Below, one piece after another: positions 44,333 through 55,400 of a stretch of DNA of 64,000 nucleotides. Under the pieces are notes generated by a model. It saw only the letters and a list, made by a program, of their open reading frames with translations, made no database searches and was not told the DNA's origin. The stretch spans positions 13,249,160 through 13,313,159 of the forward strand of contig JAULJL010000021.1 in the NCBI GenBank assembly GCA_030761205.1, given 5' to 3'. The position numbers and the translations under genes are program-made. The stretch is from Fremontodendron californicum. Its lineage: Eukaryota; Streptophyta; Magnoliopsida; Malvales; Malvaceae. Position 1 is the stretch's first letter. Each line of letters begins with the position of its first letter.

Positions 44333-44980
44333 ATGGAAAGTACTTCGTCCCAACGCATTAAAAAAATTTGTGTTTTTGGAGGTGCTTATCCAGGGAAAAA
44401 TAACATATTCGCTGATGAAGCCATAAGAGTTGGAGTAATACTTGCCCAACAAAAGATCCAGTTGATTTATGGAGGCGGTAGTACGGGTTTAATGGGAGCA
44501 GTCGCTACAGCAGCACACGTCGGAGGAAGTCCAGTTCTAGGAATCGTGCCAAAACTATTCACAGATTTTTGTGGACCTACCTTGGGTAAGGAAATACAAG
44601 TCTGGAGTATCCCTGAACGGATAACAATCATGTACCATTCTGCCGATGCATTCATTGCTTTACCAGGAGGTCTGGGTACATTGGAAGAAATAGCTTGCGT
44701 GGCTTCTTGGTCATCTTTGGTCACAAATAAGAAACCCATTGGTTTGCTTAATATTAATGGTTATTTTAGTAATTTGCTTTCATATTTAGATAATGCTGTG
44801 GATAATGGATTCATGTTTTCAGAGGCAAGGAGAACCATAATTTCTGCTACAACCATTGAAGATTTACTCAAAAAGCTCCAAGCTTATGAGTATTTATCTG
44901 CTACGGTTGTTTCGCAAACGCTCGGAAAAAGAAAAAGAGATATGGACGAGCAAGGAGTGGATTGCACTTTGTCTTTGTGA
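44333..44980 (+). CDS. LOG: LOG-like cytokinin riboside 5'-monophosphate phosphoribohydrolase, carried by element A2
   Basis: A 215-residue intact ORF, the second copy of the gene at 64-711. ATG 44333 was chosen because it matches the A1 copy and the LOG family N-terminus; the open frame extends further upstream only through repeat DNA. GGGSTGLMG (47-55) and PGGLGTLEE (111-119) are intact; R96 is kept and residue 97 is Ile. By eye 13 bases differ from the A1 copy, nine changing residues (such as E10K, K24N, L26F, A62V, P155A, C187Y) and four silent. None hits the two signature motifs. Intronless, preceded by an AG acceptor, and followed by A-runs at 45069 and 45182. Confidence 0.9.
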   Translation: MESTSSQRIKKICVFGGAYPGKNNIFADEAIRVGVILAQQKIQLIYGGGSTGLMGAVATAAHVGGSPVLGIVPKLFTDFCGPTLGKEIQVWSIPERITIMYHSADAFIALPGGLGTLEEIACVASWSSLVTNKKPIGLLNINGYFSNLLSYLDNAVDNGFMFSEARRTIISATTIEDLLKKLQAYEYLSATVVSQTLGKRKRDMDEQGVDCTLSL

Positions 44981-45083
44981 CATTATCTAACATTTTGTTT
45001 GTTGTGTCTCAGTTATAATAAGTGGTTAGCAACCTCTACAGGTAATATCTCCTAAATTTTACCTTCTTAAAAAAAAAAAAAAA

Positions 45084-45288
45084 GTTTGTTGTGTTTTAAG
45101 CAATTTAGAAGTATTCATTCTGAACAAGGTCTGAGTAAGGGAGACTTGAGACATACCTTGTCAGTTTGATTTCTTCTTTTCAAAAAAAAAAAAAAAGAGT
45201 TTGTTGTGTTTTAAGCAATTTAGAAGTATTCATTCTGAACAAGGTCTGAGTAAGGGAGACTTGAGACATACCTTGTCAGTTTGATTTT
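45084..45288 (+). repeat. 115-bp tandem duplication downstream of LOG
   Basis: GTTTGTTGTGTTTTAAGCAA starts at 45084 and 45199, and each unit is preceded by an A-run. A1 has a single unit (about 820-905), so the duplication is specific to A2 or its close lineage. Confidence 0.88.
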
Positions 45289-45391
45289 AATCTTTTTACG
45301 TTTACTTGTTAATTTTTGTTTAGTATTTTAGGATTATTTAGGTTGCATGAGTTTGTTTTGTTTTGAGTCTAGTTATTCCTATTCTTATGTT

Positions 45392-45490
45392 ATTAGTTCT
45401 TTTCTCTTACACATGATTCTTTCATTTGGGTTAATAGACTTACATTGAGGACAATGTAAGAATTAAGTGTGGGGGGAATGATTTAGGATT
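45392..45490 (+). repeat. Downstream cargo-flanking direct repeat in A2
   Basis: Second copy of the segment at 42971-43070. After it the sequence is again collinear with element B. Confidence 0.85.
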
Positions 45491-47030
45491 TCTTTTATTT
45501 TTGTCTACTATTTTTTTTTATGAGTCTTTATTATTATTATTATTATTTTTTAGTGTGTTTTAGTTCTTTTTTAATACAATGATGAGATATGAATTGCATA
45601 AGTCTAAAACATATTTATTAGTGAGAAGATTTTCATGAGAATTGAGCTTGATGTCAACCTTTTTATGAGCCAATGTTAATATGATATGTTGATTGAGAAA
45701 GAAGCATGTTTAGACTTAATCTGACTTGTATAATCATTCTTGTGAGTTTTTGAGCCTAAAATGATTGATGCATTATACAAATCAATCTAATTTCTTTCTT
45801 GAGTGCTCTTATGATTACATGATTCTCTAGAACTTGCTTTAAACCGTTTGAGACTATATTGATGCATGTGACAACATGAATATGATAGAGGCATTAGGAT
45901 TTTTAGCCAGGGCCAAACAACCATCCCTTATTGATGTTCCAAGAGAACACACCCTTAGTGAACCAATTTGAGCCTACATTGAATAAGCTATCTCTTTGGT
46001 AACCATAACTTGTCCCTAACCTAAATATACTTATATCTTTACCTTTGTTCCAAAGATGAATTAGCATGATTTGAGACAAGTTGCAAAGACAAGGGATATT
46101 TTTTTGGTTAGAAACAAGAAATAAGTGTGGGGGGAAAAGAAAAGAAAAGTCAAGAGAAAAAGAAATGGAATACTGGCAAATACATTCCTATATAAAAAAA
46201 AAATGAATCATCTCTTGAATTTGTGGAAAAAGAAAAAGATGTTACAAAGTTGTTTAGAATGAAGAAAAGGCCCAACATGAATATCCGGCCTAGGTGACTA
46301 TGTACTTGTAAAGAGTTTTGAGAAGTTTCTTTGTATAATCTTTTTATGTCTCTAAACTTTATGAACTCTTTGGAACCTTTGTGATATCTTTATCCTTTTG
46401 TTCTTCAACCACATTACAAACCCCTTGGCCCCATTACAACCTTGATTAAAGACCTCTTGATTTATGAAGTTGCATGATCTTTTAGTGGAGAATAGGTGGA
46501 CAAGCAAGCATATGGTAGAAGTGTTTTCATGAGATTGATTGAGGGTAAACACTTTACCACTACTTTAAAGAGTGAAAATCAAGAGAGTATCCCATGTGAG
46601 AAGTTGAGATTAAATTTGAACATGCACTATTTTGATTGAGATATGTTATGCTAATATTGGCTTAACTCAAACAATTTACATTCAAGCATGATTTTTTGTG
46701 AAATTTTTTAAGCTATTGATTAGTTTATAAGACTTGTTCAAATATTGTCTCTAATTTGTATTGAAAGGATTAGGAGTAAATATTTTTAGTATATGTAGTT
46801 TATTTATATGAAGTTTATTTATATTTTAATTTTTCAATGTTTGTGGGTATCGTTCTAGTAAACCCTCACGAGACTAAACTCGTCCACTAGGGACACCTAG
46901 GGGTTTAAAGGCTTGTGTCACATGCTAAGTGCCACCGTGATTTCCTACGAAAATGGATTAGATTAGGTTTTCTTATTTTATTTTTATTGAGTCGTTGCTA
47001 GGGACTAGCAACAATCTAAGTGTGGGGGTG
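45491..47030 (+). other. Non-coding internal 3' region and polypurine tract of A2
   Basis: No credible ORF. A PPT-like tract lies near 46123, and the terminal PPT AAGTGTGGGGGTG is at 47018-47030 directly against the 3' LTR. Confidence 0.8.
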
Positions 47031-49089
47031 TGATAACTCGTATAATTATATAGTTTTTAGTTATGTTTTATTATTGTTTTGTGTCAAATACGAGTTATTA
47101 TTGTTTAGTATAATTGTGTTTATGATCTTTTATATTTTTATGTAATTTGGTGTTTTTCACAAGTTTCTTTGAGTGATTTCAGATTACTAGAATTAAGGGC
47201 AAATCCAGTTCAGTTCCAGTTCCGACACCTTTTTCCATATCAGCTATATCTGGAGTTTCACTAACGCAATAAGGCTGAAATTTTAACCGTGAAAAGTTAA
47301 GAGGCATATCTATCTTTTTCATGTTTTACACTTCTTGAAACGGAGTCGTTTTCCCTAGCGAAATCAACCATCAAGTTGGCTGATGTGCAATGACGTCTGT
47401 CCTGAGCAGTTTTCGGATTTTGACCATATCGTCCGATACACATCAGTAAATGAGCTGATTCTAACGGCTATGGATCACTAACTGATAGGGGAACATTTGT
47501 CTAGAAGACCATGTGATCAGATAAAGCCTCCAATATTGAAGAAATCGACCATCAAGTTGGCTGATGTGCAATGACGTCTGTGCTGACATGTTTTCGTATT
47601 TTGCCCATATCTGCTTATCCACATCAGAAAATGAGCTGATTCCAACGGCTATGGATCCGTAACGGATAGGGGAACCTTTTTCTAGAAGACCATGTGATCA
47701 GATCAGGCCTCCAACATTGACGAAATCGACCATCAAGTTGGCTGATCAAAATTGTCATACAATATGACGAAAATTGTTAGAAAAATTCACCCACCTATTA
47801 TACCTACCTTTGAAATTTGTAAAGCTTGTCTCTTGTCATTTAGCCTTCCAAAATGTGTATAAATAGAGGGCCTTGGATGATTGTAGAGATTCATATTGTA
47901 CATAGGTAGGATATTAGCCATTGTAATAAAATTCTCTAAGTTTTCTTCTTCTTTCTTTTCTCTAGTTTTCTTTTTCTTTAGAAAGATCAAGAGGTTGGAT
48001 AATTAATATTCTTCTTCTTCTTCTTCTTTCTTTCTTTTATTTTCTTCTTAGATTCTATTTAATTTTATGTTTATAATGCCTATGCTAGGCTAAACTTCTA
48101 TTTGGTTAAGGGTGATTTCAAAGCCCTAGACATGTTTTGTGATTGATTTTCAGATTCTATCTATCATTAATTTTCTATCAAAGTTGCTTATGTTCTTCTA
48201 CAAGAATTGTTCATGATGTTGTCTAGATTTATTTAGGTGTACAACTAGATAGATCTTGATAATTATCTATTGCTAGTTTAGGAGTCTTGATCCGTGTAAT
48301 TGTCTTGATTTCCTATTCATAAGTGGCAATTTGTGATTAATGATTATGGTCAAGTTTTCAATAATTGCAAAGTGGAACATAACCTAAGTTGAACAATCCG
48401 AGCTTATGTGTTTGTTGCTTAGATCAACCTATCTTTCTCATCATAAAGCTGCCATTAAATTGAATTTAGAGAGCTTATTCTAGGTTGTTTAATGGTTAGA
48501 GATTAAATAGAGAGCTTGTTCTATTTAACGACAAACTAATGAAAGATTGGGGTAACAGAGCTTGTTGTTATCTACGGTTGTTAACTTTGATAGTTGGTTG
48601 ATATTGATAGATCTGAAATTGATTCTTAATGATGTCTAGTGGTGGAGAATGAAACCTTAACCATATTTTTCATATTTGATTCTTCTTACTTATTTGTTTT
48701 CTTACTTTTAGTTTGCTTATTTTTTATATTTATTTTTATTGGCTGGTTATACCGCCTAATTTGTATATTAACTTTGTTTTATTTTTATTGGCTGGTTATA
48801 CCGCCTAATTTAGTATATATATTTTTATTGGCTGGTTTTACCGCCTAATTTAGTATATATATTTTTATTGGCTGGTTATACCGCCTTGCATCTTATTCTT
48901 ATTATTTACTTTAGTTTAAATCTGGCTTCAAAAACCCCTTTTCTTTTATTGTTCTTGAATTTAAGTTTTAAACTATTAACTTATAAACTAAAACCCAATC
49001 CCTGAGGACTCGACCCTTGCTAACTACTATACTTACAATTTATCTTTTTAGTGCAAGGTTAAATAAGATACACTCTTTTGGGTGCATCA
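47031..49089 (+). repeat. 3' LTR of element A2 (2059 bp)
   Basis: Same length and ends as 39663-41721. By eye it differs at about eight positions (for example near 47236-47300, 47664 and 48540-48551). TATA box at 47858; the 181-bp units lie at 47369-47730. It could also drive flanking transcription. Confidence 0.96.
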
Positions 49090-49629
49090 ATAGTTAACAT
49101 AGACATAAAAGAAATTAAGAAGAAAAACTAAAAGAAAGAAGAAAAAAAATTAGAATACAAGAGTAGAAGAAGTGTAAAGATCAGCTCCCCCTTGTGTCTC
49201 TATTTATAGGCAGCCTCTAGGTCTTGAGCATTTAATGTTGAGTGGCAGCCAAGGTTTCTTCAAAATAAGGAAAGGTTGGTGACTTGCAGCCAAAAGATAT
49301 TTAAACAAGGAAATATGCTTTATTTGCAGCCATAGCATGTAGAAATAAGGAAAGTCATAGCTGATTTAAGTCTCCTACTTTGACAAGGATTAAGTTTAAG
49401 GAAAGATTCTTGCAATTAATGCAAAGTTGAAAGGTTGACAGCCACTAATCCTACTTTGACTAAGATTTCTTCACATGGCAAATTAAGTTGATTTTTGCAA
49501 ATAATGCAATTATTGCAAGATAACACCTACAAAACACAAAACCATAGTAAACTATCAAGGATTTCAAGGAAATAAGCATAAAATATAAGGAATTGATATA
49601 TGAAAATATATGAATTTAAGCACATATCA
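49090..49629 (-). repeat. 5' LTR of element B, right segment
   Basis: Begins with the duplicated ATAGT (49090-49094) and continues the B LTR to ...GCACATATCA. TATA box at 49201-49208. Followed by the B target duplication ATGAC. Confidence 0.9.
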
Positions 49630-49634
49630 ATGAC

Positions 49635-50700
49635 ATGGCATGTGAGATGACATGGAAATATGAATGACATGGCATATGGATGGCATGGCATACGAATGAC
49701 ATGGCATGCGAATGACATGGCGTAATATATGGCATGGCATGTGAATGGATGACATGGCATATGAATGACATAGCCTAATATGTTATAGCATGGTAATGAA
49801 TGTCAAGTGAATGAAATCGACATGGCAAACCCAAAATGAGATAAACATAATGACATGGCAAACCAAGTGACATGGTATGAGAATGTTGTGTCATAAAAAT
49901 AGAATGGCATGAATGAAATGTCATGGTGACCAAATGGTCATGGTAACGACATGGATGGCATGACATGCTTAATCATGGTTTAAAATGAACTCAAACACTA
50001 AATGACATGGCAAATGACATGCTATTTGAATGATATGGCATAAATGACATAGATCATAAATAAGATGTCATGGTGGCCGAATGGCATGGTGATGGCATAT
50101 GAATGGCCGAATGCATGGTGATAACATGTGGATGGCCGAATGGCATGAAATGATAACATAGCATGAATGGCATGGCATGAAAATGCACCTAAACTATAAA
50201 GGAGATGGCAAACGACATGTTATATGGATGACATGGCATAATGAACGACATAGCATATGGATGACATGGCATATTGGATGTCATGGCATAATGAATGACA
50301 TAGCATGTGAATGACACGACATATGGATAACATGGCATATTGGATGACATGGCATAATGAATGACATGGCATGTGAATGACATGGCAAATTCTTGATGAC
50401 ATGGCATGTGAATGAATGAATGACATGGCATATGAATGGCATGGCATAATAAATGACATGCCATGTGAATGACATGGCATAATGAATGACATGGCTTGTG
50501 AATGACATGGCATATGAATGACATTGCAAATTCTTGATGACATGGCATGCGAATAAATGACATTGCATATGGATGACATGGCATATGAATGACAATGACA
50601 TATGAATGACATGGCATAATGAATGACGTGGCATGTGGATGAATGACATGGCAATATGAATGTCATGGCATATGAATGAATGGTGTGGCATGCTTGATAT
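49635..50700. repeat. ATGACATGGCAT minisatellite, right part
   Basis: More than 50 imperfect units of about 15-18 bases. Some stretches alternate ATGGCCGAATGGCATGG (50080-50150). The three overlapping minus-strand open frames reading Met-Pro-Cys-His repeats are a by-product. Confidence 0.9.
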
Positions 50701-52462
50701 GGCAAAATCACAAAATGGCGTCATTATAAAATATTCATAATCACATCATGATCATATGCACACATCATTATTTGAAATGAATTACCAATGTGAGGAATCA
50801 TATAAATAGCAAATGTTGAAAAATATTACCGTGCTTCCCGACAAACCTGGCAAAGCTAGGAAAATAATTATTTCATATGACACTTACATGATTCCGAGTA
50901 AAATGAAAACCATACATTTCGATTCTATAAACACGAGCATTGAATAATTTTCAAACCTGCCCGACAAACCCGGCAAAGATTGGGAACTAATTTTTGCCAA
51001 ATGTTTAATAAACCAAAAAATATGTTTTTATGACAAATTAAGTAAAAACATTTTAAAAATGCAATGCATGGAGATGTATTTCTTCCTTGAAATAAGGACA
51101 TTCATATACCTAAAAAGGTATCCGAATACCTTAGGAAGATACTTAAATCAGATTTTCAAAATTGAAAGACTTTAGGCTCGGATTTAAAAAAAAAAAAAAA
51201 AAAAAGTGGATTTTTTTTATGAAAATGGCCTCTTGGCCAAACCTTCATTTGGAAAGGCTCTATTTTCTTAGTTTTGAAATCCAGGTTGACTACTCTTGAC
51301 CCAACTTTTACAAAATCAAATTTTATGATTGAAATGACTTAGAAATTAGCCTAAGACAGTAACTAATGTCCCAAATCGGCCCCCTCTTAATATCCTAACC
51401 AAAACAGAAAATTACTACTTCTAAAAAAACAATTCTGACTCCCACTGGTTGTTTTGAAAACCTATTTTTTTCCTTCTAAAAAATTTCAGAAAAATCTGAA
51501 ACAATTATGGTATACCTAGAACGTGTCGACCTCCATGGAAAAAAATCAGATTAATTTTTGGAGCATGGATACTATGACAAAATTTTACCGAAATCAAGAT
51601 AGTGAGTTAAAAAATGTTTTATCAAAATCTATTTTTCGACCATGATAAAAAAAAATATAAAATCATGAGAAAATTACCATGGATCCCCTAAGTGGCTACT
51701 GCATGTGGTAAAAAAATCAATTTATTTTGACCATGGGTGAGTAGTGAAAAAAAATCCCAAAGTCAGAATACCCAATCTAAAATATTAATCTCTCAACTAG
51801 TAGAGGCAAAGGGTTTTTTTGGCTTGAGATCATTGGTTGATCTTGGCCAAAAACCTAGTTGAAATGTCATGAAATGCATGATTTTTCGGCCAACCAAACA
51901 TATGACAATAGATCAAGCATGAGTCAAGAGCATGAACACAACCAAGCAAGCAAAAAAATATCAAGCAAGAACAAGCACAAAATCATCAAAGAGGTTTCGG
52001 CTATGCCATGAAACAAGTAGAAAATTTTTGTGAAATTGGTTATTTGATAAAGAAAGAAGGAAAAATGATAGAAAACCTTTAAAGTTTATTTTTAAAAACT
52101 TTTTTATACATCAAAAAGTTTACAAATCACATGAACACAAAGAGAAGAAAAAGAATCACAACATCAAAGAAAAACATTAAAGGAGAAGAAAGGAAGAGAT
52201 AGCTACCTCGACGGCGTTCTCGGGGCTTGATTCATTTGAGAAGCAAAACCAGTTCGATTTGGAAATGAACGTACCTCGACAGTGATCTCGGGGCTCGAGT
52301 CATTTGAAAAGAAGAATGAATTCACTTTGGGGAAGTCCAAGTTTTCCTGATTTCAACAATGTTAGCTAAATGCAATGATGAGAATGACATGATTTGCAAA
52401 TGCTTGTATGTTTCCTAAGAATGAATGCAATCAAATGATTGTGTCATGATTTCTAATCCATG
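49635..52462 (-). repeat. Right part of large LTR D
   Basis: Continues the LTR cut by B at 28745. It starts with the minisatellite (to about 50700), then LTR sequence shared with LTR F (17000-18000) and, more loosely, LTRs C and E. An imperfect ~70-bp duplication with CTCGACGGCGTTCTCGGGGC lies at about 52204-52340. Cut at 52462 by element E. Confidence 0.75.
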
Positions 52463-55400
52463 TGTCGCAACCTAAAAAATAACAAGTCTCATCGCAAGAC
52501 TTTATTACTCGTTAAGCGTGACATTAAAGAAAATAGAGAAAAAATCGACTTAATTCCTTTTAAAGAATGAAGGTTTTGGAAATGACCTTGAAAAGACATG
52601 GAGTCACCACCAATCTTTTTTAGCTAGGTGTGATCGGCCACCTATTAAAACCGGTTTTATAAAAAAAATTGAAAATTAATTAAAACATTTTTAAAACCAA
52701 TTTCAAGTCTACGTTTTAAACCAGAGAAAATAGAAGAATCGGGTTCGAGACTCGGTTACGTGCGGGAAAGGATTAGCACCCCTACAATGCCCGTATAAAA
52801 CGGTACCTTATTAATCATGTGTTATCTCAAGTCTCGATAAAAAAGTTGGTTTTTAATTTAGTATTTCAAGTTAATTCCCAATTTTTAAGAAAAATAATTC
52901 CATTTTTAGTTGAAAATGATCCGGAATTTATTAATTCAAAATTTTCCTATATTCCCCGACAAAATCGGCAAAGTATAGAAATTTTTATTTATTTGGAAAA
53001 CTTTCCGAATCATTCTCGTTTTTTGAAAAAAAAAAGATATTCATTTATTAATGATAATTGATGATATTCCCTCCAGCAAACCCGGTAGAGAACTCATGAA
53101 TTATTTTAACTCGAGAATATCTTTATTTTTATTGAAAATCATCATCTTTTTCAAAACATTTAAAAAAATATGAACATGAACATGTATGACATAAATAAAA
53201 AGACATAACAAAGTCTAAATAATATAATTCAACCTAAATGATATGACATAATTTAAATGGCATAGTATATTCTAGATAAAATGAAAAATCCTAAGTGTCA
53301 TGGTATATTCTAAATGAGATAAAATGATTTAAATGATATGGCAATTTTAAATGATAAGGCATATTTTAAATGACATGGCATATTCTAAATAATTAAACCT
53401 AAATGACATAGAATATGATGAAATGACATGAAACATAAAATAATGCTATCATAAAATATCCATGAAAATAAAATAAAACTGCATGAACATAGTATATGCA
53501 AAAAATGTGACAAAAATAAATGACTAAATAAAAAAAAATTGTATATCATGAAACATTCAAAATCATATGGAAAACAACATAAGATCATAAAATTTGAATC
53601 AAAATAATAATAATAATACCATGGAAAATATCATAGCAAAAATAATAATAATAATAAAATGCATGAACATGGAAAATGCAATGCATGAAAATGTATTTTT
53701 TTTCTCTAAATAAAGAAATCTGTATATCTAAAAAGATATCTGGATACCTTAGGAAAATATGTCAAATTATATTTTCTAGAAAAAACAAAACTTTGTGATT
53801 GTTTGAAAACAATTTTGAGGAAAAACTTGAATAAAAATTAAAACCCTTACCAAACCCTTTTAAAATGGCTCTAATTTCCTAAGTTTAAAATCCCGAACTT
53901 AACCACCCTTAACCCGAGATTTATAAAATCATTTTTAAAGTTTAAAAAGGCTTAGAAACTACCCTAAGACAGTAGCTAAAGCTTCTAACCAATCCCCTCT
54001 AAATGCCTTAGCCAAATTCAACCATTATTTCTCTTTTGATTTAAAATTTGCCTCTGTTGTCCGATTTTGACACATGATTTTTTAGCTTATTTTTAAAAAT
54101 TCAAAAAAATCTAAACCAAATACTGGAGACTCAGAACATGTAAAACTACACGAGAAAAAATTGACTTAATTTTCTGATTAAAGATGACTGCCTATAAAAA
54201 TCAGAGAAATTCGAGTACTGGGTGAAAAAACAGTTTTGTCAAAACACATTTTTTGCCCTTGATAAAGTTATTCAAAAATCAAAGTAAAAATTGTTGGAGA
54301 TCATCCTAAAGACCTAAGGACAGTAGCTAAAACATTTAAAAATCTTGGACAAAAATTGGCTAAGTAAAAAAAATCACAAAGATAGAATAATCAATTTGAC
54401 AATTCCTTAATTTTCCACAAGTATGCTCAAGAGCATGACTTTGAGCCATTGATTGGCCTAAGTCATAAATAATGTGGCAATGACATGGAATGCATGAACA
54501 TAAAGCAAATGAAATGTATGAAATACATGATCTAAAGGTCTAAATGGTAAAGGAAATGCATGACAATTCAAGACAACCTAAATGCCTAGCATGAGTTTGC
54601 ATGGCAATAAATGATATCCTAACTCAATATGCATGCAATGCTTGATAATGTAAATATGACTTGGACCTAATATGTTATGAATATGCATGAAAATGATAAT
54701 GTAACCTAATACGTAAATAGCATAGCAATGTATGGCAATTCCAATATGATTTAAGACCCAATATGCATGGCAATATCAACATGGCCTAGACCTAAAATGT
54801 AATGAACATGGATAGCAATACTATGAACATACAATGACCAAAGAAACTAATGTCAATGCTGGAACAAACAGCAACTAATACACAATTTCAAGATATGATA
54901 ATGCAAAGCATGTTACTTACACAAAATGCAAATGCATGACAAGGCAAGGGATGCATGAAGAGGCCGAATGTAGTTACATGATACTCTAATGCAATCTTAT
55001 CTAGTAAATGGCACAAGTACATGACAACTCATATCAAGATGCATAATGTCATGACATTTTCACAAGCCTATGACATACTAAAATCAAAATGTACAAGATC
55101 ATGGCATTGAGATGCAAACAAGTCAAGAAGCAAGATAAAAAAAAAAACACATGTAAGGCATACTAAATGGAATAGCCGAATGGTCATATACCCCAAATGA
55201 TGGCATTTTGTCATAGCATTTTCACAAGCATATGGCATACTAAAATCAAAATATACAAGCTCATGGCATGGAGATGCAAACAAGTCAAGAAGCAAAATGA
55301 AAATGCACATGCAAGGCATATTAAATATCAAGACATGCTAACTCATGGCATGGAGATGCAAACAAGCCAAGAAACAAGATGAAAATGTACATGAAAAGCA

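Larger units (their letters stand above)
39663..49089 (+). mobile_element. Element A2: complete LOG-carrying non-autonomous LTR element (9.4 kb)
   Basis: Two LTRs of equal length (2059 bp; about eight differences by eye), a 5-bp target duplication ATAGT, primer site, gag-like ORF, cargo cassette with two ORFs, and a polypurine tract. No protease, RT, RNase H or integrase is present, so an autonomous Athila-type partner must supply them (inference). It lies inside the 5' LTR of element B and is the youngest layer in the window. It has the opposite orientation to B. Confidence 0.95.
28746..49629 (-). mobile_element. Element B: gag-only Athila-derived LTR element with nested insertions
   Basis: LTRs 28746-30116 and 38830-39662 plus 49095-49629 are each about 1370 bp with TG...CA ends. 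The target duplication is ATGAC (28741-28745 and 49630-49634). On the minus strand: primer site at 38823, gag at 38694-37677, a PPT at 30133-30117, and no pol. It contains solo LTR C (31139-36988) and element A2 (39663-49089). This is the TR-GAG type: terminal repeats plus gag, non-autonomous. It has no LOG or second cargo ORF, so it is a cargo-free relative of A. Confidence 0.9.

Noticed and set aside
50189..50724. Three overlapping minus-strand frames rich in Met-Pro-Cys-His (also 28178-28757)
   Set aside because: They come from the ATGACATGGCAT minisatellite, open in several frames at once; no start context or family.
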